From Rhodothermales bacterium (GTDB lineage: Bacteria; Bacteroidota; Rhodothermia; Rhodothermales; UBA10348): a stretch of DNA of 64,000 bases. Below are positions 34,714 through 42,239 of the stretch, one piece after another (position 1 is the stretch's first letter; each line of letters opens with the position of its first letter). The stretch covers positions 35,011 to 99,010 of the forward strand of contig JANJTM010000020.1 of assembly GCA_024711125.1 (NCBI GenBank), read 5' to 3'. The translations under genes and the position numbers were made by a program. The notes under the pieces are model-generated. The model was given only the letters and a program-made list of their open reading frames with translations, did not search any database and was not told the origin of the DNA.

Positions 34714-36003
34714 TCAACACGCCCCACCCTGAAGAACAGCAGTCTCATCCGACCGCCGGCCGAGTTCACGTATCAGGGCTGCGTACTTGTCAACAGCCAC
34801 GTCGAAGCCAAATCTCCGCATGCTCTCGACCGCTGCACGACTCATGCGGTCTCTCAGTGAACAATCGCGCCACAAATCAATCATGGCCTGAGCAACTAGG
34901 CCAACATCCCCGGCCTGGACCAGCCGCCCATTGACACCGTCCGCAATCAGTTCGGACGGCCCATAGTCTATGTCATAGCTGATCGCAGGACACCCGGCCG
35001 CAAGAGATTCCGCAATCGCTATTCCGAAGCCCTCATATCGCGACGTCGCCACAAGACAGGTTGCACCCTTCATATATCCCCACACGTTATCACAGAATCC
35101 AAGGAACTCGACACGTGATCGCAAGCCCAACTCCGTCACCAGGCTTTCGAGCCTGGCCCGCTCTTCGCCATCCCCCAATACAACAAGATCCATGTCACAA
35201 ACCTCACTGGCAGTCGCGAATGCCCGAATTGCGTCCACGAAGTTCTTCTGATCATGTAGCCTGCCAACAGCCAAAGCATACGGTCTCGCCCGAATGACTG
35301 GCCGGGCGCCCTCGATCAAGTGCAATGACACATGATTGTGAATTGTGCGCACCTTGTCCGTACGGACATTGAAGTCAGTGACGAGACCTCTTCGCACACC
35401 GTCAGATACTGCGACCACAGCATCGGCCGCGTCATAAATATGGGCCGTTGCTTCGCGCCACCACAGCGCAACAGCACCGTCATAGTACGCTCTTAGTCTT
35501 GCTAGAGTATTGTTATGCTCCACCGCGATCCATCGAGAACCACACTCCTCGAGCACGCCACGTTCTTTGGCCAGAAACACATACCAGCTCGCCGTTTCGA
35601 CAAGGTGACTGACAACAATATCCGGCCGGTAGGTTCGAATCGCCGCTTCCAAGCCCAGAAGCTTGGGCGATCGAAGTGACGACGCGACCAGGTCCTCTGC
35701 CACACCGTTCTCGGCGAAACCCCCTCGTTTCAACAACGATCTCGCCTGCCTCATGGCGACCCTGTCCGACCGGATGCGCCGCAACCAAGACGTCTCGCGC
35801 CCCAACACCCAACCGTAATCCGACGGCGACAATAGAAGCTCGGCCGGAACTTGAGAAAGGAGCTCGCCGGTCTGCCGTGACAGGTACAATCTGGTATCAA
35901 ACCCAGCACTTACGAAGCCAGCAAGGTGATCGGCAACGATACGCTCGGCGCCACCCCCGTTAAGGTTCTTGGCAAACAAGAGAACCCGCAACGAATTCTT
36001 CAT
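34714..36003 (-). CDS. glycosyltransferase, GT4 type (lower-GC block)
   Basis: This 429-residue GT-B enzyme opens with LRVLLFAKNLNGGGAERIVADHLAG, a strong GT4 start. PDIVVSHLVETASWYVF, ALAVGRLHDQKNFVDAI, LVVLGDGEERARLESLV and SRYEGFGIAIAESLAAG (E-x7-E) follow. An insertion of about 60 residues between the first strands (VLGRETSWLRRIRSDR onward) makes it longer than average. Codon third positions contain far more A and T than in neighbouring glycosyltransferases, suggesting separate origin. It is followed by the sulfotransferase gene upstream on the same strand. Confidence 0.87.
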   Translation of the reverse strand: MKNSLRVLLFAKNLNGGGAERIVADHLAGFVSAGFDTRLYLSRQTGELLSQVPAELLLSPSDYGWVLGRETSWLRRIRSDRVAMRQARSLLKRGGFAENGVAEDLVASSLRSPKLLGLEAAIRTYRPDIVVSHLVETASWYVFLAKERGVLEECGSRWIAVEHNNTLARLRAYYDGAVALWWREATAHIYDAADAVVAVSDGVRRGLVTDFNVRTDKVRTIHNHVSLHLIEGARPVIRARPYALAVGRLHDQKNFVDAIRAFATASEVCDMDLVVLGDGEERARLESLVTELGLRSRVEFLGFCDNVWGYMKGATCLVATSRYEGFGIAIAESLAAGCPAISYDIDYGPSELIADGVNGRLVQAGDVGLVAQAMIDLWRDCSLRDRMSRAAVESMRRFGFDVAVDKYAALIRELGRRSDETAVLQGGAC

Positions 36004-36043
36004 CGTTCAACCCGGCCAGCACAAATCCCGACAGGTCCGGCGA

Positions 36044-36775
36044 TCAAATGGCCCGGTTCCGTTCCAAGCTGTCTATGGTTGCACCAGTTGTGCGGCCCGT
36101 TCTCATTTTGTAGGCAAACTCGGCGACCCTGATCGTCAGCCCCCTCATTTCGGTCGAGCGCCTCATTTCCTGCCGGCGGCAGTCAACGAGAGGCATCCCA
36201 AGGAATTCCGACAGGCGCCTAAGTTCCACGTCGTTTTCCATCATGGACTCATAGCGAACGATGATTGCAGGCGCCTTGCTGCCTTCAACGGCATTCACCA
36301 ATCCAATATTGTGTTCGTGCCAGGCGGAAACGAGTCTATATGCCCGCAACGGCTTTCCATTGACACGATATCGCGAGGCCAGTGAGTAGAGAGATCGATA
36401 GACCCCCACAATCTTATGTTCAGGCAGAATGGGACGCCACAGCGGATAAGTCAAACAGAAGCGCGGATCCTTCACCCCCCACAGAGAGTGTCCATCTTCC
36501 CTGTTCCGAATCAGATCGGCAAGCCGCTCCATACTCTTGGGCGGCAGCTTCTTTTCAGGAGGACGAAAAGGCGTATATATTGATTCAAGACCGTGTGCAC
36601 CCAGGATGTCGTCATTTGCCCTCCAGAAGTCTCCTCTCTCATATCTGGATCCTCGATCGTAACCGATATTCGGGTCAACTTCACGACCCTCGCCCATCGG
36701 AACTCCTGACCTGTGCAGGATTTCCGATATGAGAGTGGTCCCAGATTTGTGCATCCCCATTACCAATATCAGCAT
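36044..36775 (-). CDS. PAPS-dependent sulfotransferase family protein
   Basis: This 243-residue cytoplasmic protein begins LILVMGMHKSGTTLISEIL. HKSGTT at residues 9-14 is the 5'-phosphosulfate-binding loop of sulfotransferases. VGVYRSLYSLASRYRVNG near 123-140 provides the Arg/Ser of the 3'-phosphate-binding element, and IIVRYESMMENDVELRRLSEFLGMP is the typical following helix. It would transfer sulfate from PAPS to a sugar hydroxyl of the lipid-linked or nascent glycan. The PAPS-forming genes cysD and cysNC lie at 50-53 kb. It sits in the lower-GC block. A role on a non-sugar acceptor cannot be excluded. Confidence 0.82.
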   Translation of the reverse strand: MLILVMGMHKSGTTLISEILHRSGVPMGEGREVDPNIGYDRGSRYERGDFWRANDDILGAHGLESIYTPFRPPEKKLPPKSMERLADLIRNREDGHSLWGVKDPRFCLTYPLWRPILPEHKIVGVYRSLYSLASRYRVNGKPLRAYRLVSAWHEHNIGLVNAVEGSKAPAIIVRYESMMENDVELRRLSEFLGMPLVDCRRQEMRRSTEMRGLTIRVAEFAYKMRTGRTTGATIDSLERNRAI

Positions 36776-36894
36776 CTGGAGTCGCTCCTCATATTAGCGT
36801 GACGCCTTATCGATCCGCACGGGTACGACGAGCCTGACAAAGGCAAGACGCATTTTGCCTGCCAATTACTGGCGCTGGGATGCTTGCGCAATAC

Positions 36895-37662
36895 TTAGCC
36901 GGGAGGCTGGATGAATTTCATCCGCGCGAACTTCTTTGATTCGGCTATGACCTCCCCTTGACCAAATCGCTGCGTCAATTCATGCAGGCCGCTGGTTCCC
37001 CTTCTTACGTCGAGGATGAGAGCCCCTCCGGGCTTCATACAGTCTGTAACCGCGTCAAGGTAGCTCGACACCGGATAGTGAAAGCCCCATGAAAGAAGGG
37101 ACATCACCAGATCGCACTTCGGTACGTCCTCTATCGTGAAGTCGTCACTTGCATTCCGGAGGTGAATATTCTGATCGGGAATTCCATTTCTCAACAAGAT
37201 TTGCCGGGCGATGGCAAGGGAGTTGTAGAATGCACCCCGCGTCTTGAACTGGTAATAAATCGCCTCCGCCACCTGCGTCTTGTCGAGTAGGTAGAGCTGT
37301 ACGCCATGCTTGAAGTGCCTTGACAGAAACACGTCTATGCCACCCATGCCCGCCCCGATATCCAGCACCGAGTTCACACTTGGCGGCAAGAATGGCTTGA
37401 GTCGTTCGAACTCGACACTGAGGTCTCGAGCGTATGCGTTGCGCACCGCACGAGAATACACTACACTTTCCAGCCTTACGATTCGCTCGAAAGTTAAGCC
37501 GGGCACAATACGCAGCAGCGCATTTAACAGGCGGTATCTTGGATGTCTCAGGTAGGCCGTTCGCTGAAATAGAATGTACTTGACTGCGTTATGGGGAATC
37601 TCGAGCCACGATGCTGCATCGGCCGGGCTCTCGTACTTGCCGGGTTTTCTGTCTGTGTACAC
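36895..37662 (-). CDS. class I SAM-dependent methyltransferase (sugar O-methyltransferase-like)
   Basis: This 255-residue protein has VNSVLDIGAGMGGIDVFLSR at residues 97-116, the SAM-binding glycine-rich loop, and LYLLDKTQVAE at the end of strand 2. CDLVMSLLSWGFHYPVSSYLDAV marks the post-motif region and KPGGALILDVRRG motif III. The N-terminal ALLRIVPGLTFERIVRLESVVYSRAVRNAYARD is helical and similar to putative sugar O-methyltransferases of polysaccharide loci. The start codon is GTG at 37660-37662. It belongs to the lower-GC block; 119 and 184 bases of non-coding DNA flank it, unlike the tight spacing elsewhere. Confidence 0.78.
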   Translation of the reverse strand: MYTDRKPGKYESPADAASWLEIPHNAVKYILFQRTAYLRHPRYRLLNALLRIVPGLTFERIVRLESVVYSRAVRNAYARDLSVEFERLKPFLPPSVNSVLDIGAGMGGIDVFLSRHFKHGVQLYLLDKTQVAEAIYYQFKTRGAFYNSLAIARQILLRNGIPDQNIHLRNASDDFTIEDVPKCDLVMSLLSWGFHYPVSSYLDAVTDCMKPGGALILDVRRGTSGLHELTQRFGQGEVIAESKKFARMKFIQPPG

Positions 37663-37846
37663 TTTGGTTTCACGTCTTCTGTTCGCCCGCCGACGAGTTC
37701 ACTGCGACCTTGACTGGCTCTTCGACTATGGCGGACTTTTCTATCATGCGATCTGTCCGCTACATCGGTCGTGGACTGCAAACCGACAGGCATACTTGCC
37801 TACTGTTGTCAATCGTTACCCGTGTGGCCCCGGCGCGTCGATCGAC

Positions 37847-39028
37847 TCACAGTATGGATTTTCTATCTTTGAGGACCCTCTTCAGGTCTTCCGCTACGCG
37901 AACGATGGCGTGCGGCTCGCCAATCTTCACCGGATGAATACTGGCCTTGTTCCTCGAAAGCCCCAGTTTCGCGAAATCCGGCGGCCGCTCTGCCTTGTAC
38001 AGCACGACCACGATTGCCGGACGGGAACGATCGGCGTAGTTCGCCAAAAGCTTTGGAAGCATCTTCTGCTGATCGCCGACGATGACTACGTCAGCGGTCA
38101 GGGTCGCATGGACCAGGCGGAAGAGGTTCTCGTCGGTTTCCCCCACGTGGCACGTAACGCCGGGCACGCTATCGAACACGGCGAACTCCCGCTCATCCAC
38201 CTGCGGAATCAAATCGCGGAGGGAATCGCATTGTGACGCCGTGAGCGGGATTTCGCCGGCCCGCGAAAGGACCTTCCGTATGCCGAGCGCGAAACCGTCG
38301 GAAAACACCCGGACGGCCGGGACATCGCTGCCCCAGGCGCGGACAAACGCGCTCACGAACCGCGCGTAATCGCCGACCTCGATCGTATGCGCCGCCTCCA
38401 GGTTCGCGGGGTCGACGACCTGTCGGAAGGCATTGGGTCCCCGCTGGGGAATCGACGTCCCCCAGGGGGTTCGAACCAGGGCGGTGTCTCCCTGGCGAAC
38501 GTGTACGACCACGCCGGCTCGACCCGGAGGAAAGGACGGCTTCATCTCCCGGCCACCGCCGAGCCGGAAGTACGCCTCCCGCAAATCCAGGCCGTCAGGA
38601 AATCGGTCCATGGCATCCTGGACCCACCGGAAGAACCACCGCCCCTTCGCCTCGCTCTTCCACCGGAATCGCACGATCGTCGGGCGAACGGTCCCGCGCC
38701 TGGCGTCGACCTGCGTACGGACGTAGTCCTGGAGGGCCTGGAATCCGCTGACGCCGGCCCCGGCGAGAATGGAGTCGTTCAGCGGGACATCCACGACGTT
38801 CGCGACCATGCGCAATCCGGATTCGCGGAGCGCGGCGATTCCCGTAGGTCGCGGAAACAGCGCCTCGAATCCGAGGAATTCGAATACCCGGTGCGAACTG
38901 CGGACACTTCGGAGCGGGCTGTGCAGATACCCATATCCCAGGGACCGCCCGAGTTTGTAGAACGTGCTGAACTGGTACAGGTAGTCGGTGAACCCGCCCT
39001 TGGAGATATGCACGGTGAACCGTACCAC
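37847..39028 (-). CDS. putative GT-B glycosyltransferase with HVRQGD motif (fucosyltransferase-like)
   Basis: This 393-residue protein begins VVRFTVHISKGGFTDYLYQFSTFYKLGRSLGYGY, where the K-G-G-F loop sits in the position of the acceptor-site glycine loop. GVVVHVRQGDTAL near residue 172 is the H-x-R-x-G-D motif of GT11/GT68-like fucosyltransferases, and ADVVIVGDQQKMLPKLLANYAD is the late donor-site region. The GTG at 39026-39028 is chosen because the frame upstream overlaps the next gene antiphase and has no family features. The 3' end lies at the right edge of the lower-GC block, while most of the gene is high-GC. Substrate unknown. Confidence 0.58.
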   Translation of the reverse strand: MVRFTVHISKGGFTDYLYQFSTFYKLGRSLGYGYLHSPLRSVRSSHRVFEFLGFEALFPRPTGIAALRESGLRMVANVVDVPLNDSILAGAGVSGFQALQDYVRTQVDARRGTVRPTIVRFRWKSEAKGRWFFRWVQDAMDRFPDGLDLREAYFRLGGGREMKPSFPPGRAGVVVHVRQGDTALVRTPWGTSIPQRGPNAFRQVVDPANLEAAHTIEVGDYARFVSAFVRAWGSDVPAVRVFSDGFALGIRKVLSRAGEIPLTASQCDSLRDLIPQVDEREFAVFDSVPGVTCHVGETDENLFRLVHATLTADVVIVGDQQKMLPKLLANYADRSRPAIVVVLYKAERPPDFAKLGLSRNKASIHPVKIGEPHAIVRVAEDLKRVLKDRKSIL

Positions 39029-39047
39029 GTCGATCGGGATCTGCCTG

Positions 39048-39728
39048 CTATGCCCCGGCCGGAGGCCACGTGATCTGGATGCCGTCCGCGTCGACCCGCA
39101 GGTTCGCCCCCGGCCGTAACCTCGCCACGAACTCCGCCAGCTCCTCCAACGTCGGGTACTCCGGATGCTTGCCGAACTTTCGCGCGTCATCGATAACGAT
39201 GACGTGACCGAGGTCAGGGGCCCGGAGGACATGATCGAGTTCGTCGAAGATCGGGGTGTGCTTTTCCCCCTTGGCCGTCACGCCTCCGGAATAGTGGCCG
39301 TCGAGCCAGAACAGGGCCCGTCGGTCCAGGCGTTGCATCAGGCGACCCAGTTCCGTACCGCTGTCCCCGTGGATCAGGTGGATGTGCGCGTAATCCCTGA
39401 ACTTCCGGACGGCGTCCCTGTGTAGCTTCTCCCCGAGCTCGATCGAGTAGATGGCGTCAAAACGCCGCTTCATGGCATCCACCATGTCGCCGCGGTAGGT
39501 GCCGGTTTCCACGAGGACGCGACAGTCGTGCCGTAGGGCCAGTTCGAGAAGGGTGGCCTGCTTGACGATGTGAGGCGGCGGAACCGGACGGCCACGGTCC
39601 TCCCACGACCGGATTACCGCCGCATCCTCGCGAGCTTTCCTCCGTTCCGCGATCGGCGCATAGATCGCCTTGTGCAGGACTTCGTAGAGACCGGTGCGCC
39701 TGAGAAGCTGAACTACGATCGATTTCAC
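39048..39728 (-). CDS. class I SAM-dependent methyltransferase-like protein (LDGHYS type)
   Basis: This 226-residue protein has CRVLVETGTYRGDMVDAMK near residues 69-87, a variant of the SAM motif I with E-T-G-T-Y, YSIELGEKLHRDA after strand 2 and ALFWLDGHYSGGVT near 138-151, the D-x-H site of the TylF/CmcI-like group. HVIVIDDARKFG follows. These enzymes bind a metal and methylate hydroxyls of sugars. The GTG at 39726-39728 starts directly before a hydrophobic/basic leader (VKSIVVQLLRRTG); the longer open frame is unlikely. It lies 19 bases before the HVRQGD gene. Confidence 0.72.
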   Translation of the reverse strand: MKSIVVQLLRRTGLYEVLHKAIYAPIAERRKAREDAAVIRSWEDRGRPVPPPHIVKQATLLELALRHDCRVLVETGTYRGDMVDAMKRRFDAIYSIELGEKLHRDAVRKFRDYAHIHLIHGDSGTELGRLMQRLDRRALFWLDGHYSGGVTAKGEKHTPIFDELDHVLRAPDLGHVIVIDDARKFGKHPEYPTLEELAEFVARLRPGANLRVDADGIQITWPPAGA

Positions 39729-39795
39729 GAGGTAAGGCAGGATGGGCCACAGATGCGGACGGGACCGAGCAGCGGCCCGCGCGCCCCGGGGCCGG

Positions 39796-40665
39796 TCAGA
39801 TATAGAGGACCCGGTACCGGACGCTGCCCGCCAGCAGTCCCGCGCGCCACGCTGCAACCTGCAGCCACTTCATCCTCCATCGAGACGATACAGCCGCCCA
39901 GGGCGACCTGTAGACGATCCAGAACCAGGCCAACACCGCGGGCTTGAGCGCTCTTCGGGGCATGCCGTGCCGGGCGAACTGCGAAAAGAGCCTGGGAAGC
40001 GCCCGAGCAGCAACGTAACGACGCCGAAATTCCGACTTGATGGAAGGAGCGTGGCGATATCGCACCACGGCGTCCGGCGCCCAACCCAGTCGTAGACCGG
40101 CAAGCTGGGCTCGCCAGCAGAACTCGATTTCGGTGGCCCCGCGACGCCACGCGTCATCGAACCCGCCGATCAGATCCCAGGCCTCCCGCCGGAAACCCAG
40201 GTTGCACCCGGTGGCGTAGGGAAGGAAGCGACCGCAGACCGGGCTGCCGTTGCGCTCCTTCCGTTCGTTGAATTCGGCGACACCCGGCGCATTGAGCGAC
40301 CGCTCGTCGACTGGGCCACCGGCCAATTCATCCGTCTCGAGTGCCCTGGCCAACGCCGCCACCCATCCCGGCGCCACCACGTCGTCCGCGTCGCAGAGCA
40401 GGACGAACCGCCCGCGAGCCGCCCGCACGCCGGCGTTCCGCGCGATGTTGATACCGGCGCCGTCGTTGGCCTCGACGACCCGGAGCCCCGGCACTCGGCC
40501 GAAGAACCCCTCGACGACCGCTCGCGTGCGGTCCGTTGATCCGTTATCGGCCACCACGACCTCCCACGAGCCCGGAAAATCCTGGCGGGACAGCGCGTCG
40601 AGCTGCTCGGCAATGGTGGCATCGCCGTTTCGCACCGGTATGACGACCGACACGTCGATGGCCAT
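39796..40665 (-). CDS. glycosyltransferase family 2
   Basis: This 289-residue GT-A enzyme has IDVSVVIPVRNGDATIAEQL, EVVVADNGSTDRTRAVV, RFVLLCDADDVVAPGWVAAL with the DXD site, and GATEIEFCWRAQLAGL with the catalytic acid. The C-terminal KSEFRRRYVAARALPRLFSQFARHG and GSVRYRVLYI resemble the GT2 at 25778-26671. The ATG at 40665 is preferred; an in-frame GTG at 40683 is possible. It lies 52 bases downstream of a methyltransferase gene. Confidence 0.9.
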   Translation of the reverse strand: MAIDVSVVIPVRNGDATIAEQLDALSRQDFPGSWEVVVADNGSTDRTRAVVEGFFGRVPGLRVVEANDGAGINIARNAGVRAARGRFVLLCDADDVVAPGWVAALARALETDELAGGPVDERSLNAPGVAEFNERKERNGSPVCGRFLPYATGCNLGFRREAWDLIGGFDDAWRRGATEIEFCWRAQLAGLRLGWAPDAVVRYRHAPSIKSEFRRRYVAARALPRLFSQFARHGMPRRALKPAVLAWFWIVYRSPWAAVSSRWRMKWLQVAAWRAGLLAGSVRYRVLYI

Positions 40666-40717
40666 CGCTTCGTCCGGATTCACGGTCGTGCTTCCGAGTG
40701 CGCCTTGGGTGCGTGCG

Positions 40718-41425
40718 TCACGAAAGCGAGGCGGTGCGGTGGGTGCCCACGACGATCGCATCGCCTTCCGGGATGTAGGTCTCGATCCGATACCCCACTT
40801 TCTCCAGAAGGGTCTTCATCCCCTCGCCCGTGGCATAATAGTCATAGGGGCCGAACCCCGTTCTCGGAAGGCCGCCTCCACGGTGCCGCTCCCAGAAGGC
40901 CGCCCGATCCGAGTTTCCGCACAACACCACATTCTCGACCTTCTCCGAGATCATTCGGAATACGGGTTCGATCTCCTCCTCCAGGTAGTAGATCATGCGC
41001 ACGGCCACGAGCGTATCCACCCGGTCGAGCAGGTCCGGCCGCGTACGGAGGTCACCCAACGTCATCTCACATCGGGAAACCCTTGGCTCGCGTTCGGCCC
41101 AGGCGGCCTGGAGACGCTTCGCCTCCTCATGGCGATGCTCCTGCCGTTCGAGTGCGATGACAGCGTCCTTGTCGAGCGAAAGGAGCAGGGATAGTACTCC
41201 CTCGGCAGCCCCGACTTCGAGGACACGCCGCCCGGGCACGACCGCGCGGATCCTGGTGTACTTTTCGGGTACGGCCCCGGCGATGATGGCGTCGCGGTTC
41301 TGCCGGTACGCCAGGGAGCCCTTGGGTTCGGCCGTCGCCATCCCGGGATCGTCCCTCGTGCCGTTTCGGCCGGCAAAAACCCGCTTCAAGCCGTGGACCA
41401 TTCGGGAGAGCAGGGACGAGGACAT
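40718..41425 (-). CDS. class I SAM-dependent methyltransferase
   Basis: This 235-residue protein has RRVLEVGAAEGVLSLLLSLD at residues 67-86, ALERQEHRHEEAKRLQ after strand 2 and DTLVAVRMIYYLEEEIEPVF near the motif-IV region. It resembles small sugar methyltransferases found in exopolysaccharide clusters, with the late GYRIETYIPEGDAIVVG strand typical of the fold. The ATG at 41425 begins MSSSLLSRMVHGLKRVF, a basic leader; the open frame upstream shows no related sequence. The acceptor is not predictable. Confidence 0.75.
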   Translation of the reverse strand: MSSSLLSRMVHGLKRVFAGRNGTRDDPGMATAEPKGSLAYRQNRDAIIAGAVPEKYTRIRAVVPGRRVLEVGAAEGVLSLLLSLDKDAVIALERQEHRHEEAKRLQAAWAEREPRVSRCEMTLGDLRTRPDLLDRVDTLVAVRMIYYLEEEIEPVFRMISEKVENVVLCGNSDRAAFWERHRGGGLPRTGFGPYDYYATGEGMKTLLEKVGYRIETYIPEGDAIVVGTHRTASLS

Positions 41426-41499
41426 GGGTTGATCCAACGGAATACGGATTTCGAAGTCGTCGGGCGCAGCAAACCGCGGTCGCCCTCGGGTAGGGTGAG

Positions 41500-42216
41500 T
41501 CAGGAACCGGGGGGAGAGCCGATCAGATCCTGGAGATCGGGATGACCAAGGTGATGTGCCAGGCCACGCCCAGCGAGGGCTGCGCCGCCGAGCCTCGCGC
41601 ACTCCCTGACCTCCTGCCATGCGTGGTGGCGTGAGAATATCCGGAACGGCATGCTCTCGATGCCGAGTATCTCGGCAAGGTAGAGCCGATGGTTGCCGTC
41701 GGCGCCGTGGATGATCTCGCCGCCCGACCCGATGTGCACGAAAACCGGGCGTATCGACCCATCCCCCGTTGCGGGATCCATCAAGCCGTCACGTTTCATC
41801 GACTCGAACAGCCCGTCGATCCGCGTTGCGTAGTCATCGGCCAGCGCGTCCAGCGTCCGGCAGCCGCGGATGGACTCCCCTCTCGCCAATCGCTCTGCGT
41901 ACACGCGACGGAACAACTCCGTCTCGAGCCAGGGAACGCCGTCAAGAAAGTGATCCCGTAGCGCCCTGGGCTTGAACCGCTCGCGGGATGCGATCTCCAG
42001 CGGCACAGGCTGCTCATCGCCGAACGATCCCAGCACCACGCCGGGAAAGTACCGGCGTCTGAGGTGCTTGTCGCGCAGGACCGAACGCACCGCCGCCCGA
42101 TCGATCCACACGGTTCGGTCCGGGTCTGCCAGTGCTCGGTAACGGAGACGCTGCCACGCCTTTCTCAGGGCCCTGTCCAGAGCGCGAGCGCGGGGTTCGG
42201 GATCGGGTAGGCGCAC
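41500..42216 (-). CDS. uncharacterised protein with ParB/sulfiredoxin-like core
   Basis: This 238-residue cytoplasmic protein starts at GTG 42214-42216. Residues from about 150 read PVFVHIGSGGEIIHGADGNHRLYLAEILGI; the D-G-N-H-R-L pattern followed by an A-x-x-L-G-I helix resembles the core of ParB/sulfiredoxin-like folds (G-x-H-R). The N-terminal half is rich in Arg and contains FPGVVLGSFGDEQPVPLEIASRERFKPRALRDHF. Such proteins appear near polysaccharide genes but have no known function there. Catalysis as a small-molecule kinase or NTP-binding is conceivable but unproven. It lies 23 bases downstream of the ABC transporter. Confidence 0.6.
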   Translation of the reverse strand: MRLPDPEPRARALDRALRKAWQRLRYRALADPDRTVWIDRAAVRSVLRDKHLRRRYFPGVVLGSFGDEQPVPLEIASRERFKPRALRDHFLDGVPWLETELFRRVYAERLARGESIRGCRTLDALADDYATRIDGLFESMKRDGLMDPATGDGSIRPVFVHIGSGGEIIHGADGNHRLYLAEILGIESMPFRIFSRHHAWQEVRECARLGGAALAGRGLAHHLGHPDLQDLIGSPPGS

Positions 42217-42239
42217 CGTCGACGATTCCGAGGCAGGAA

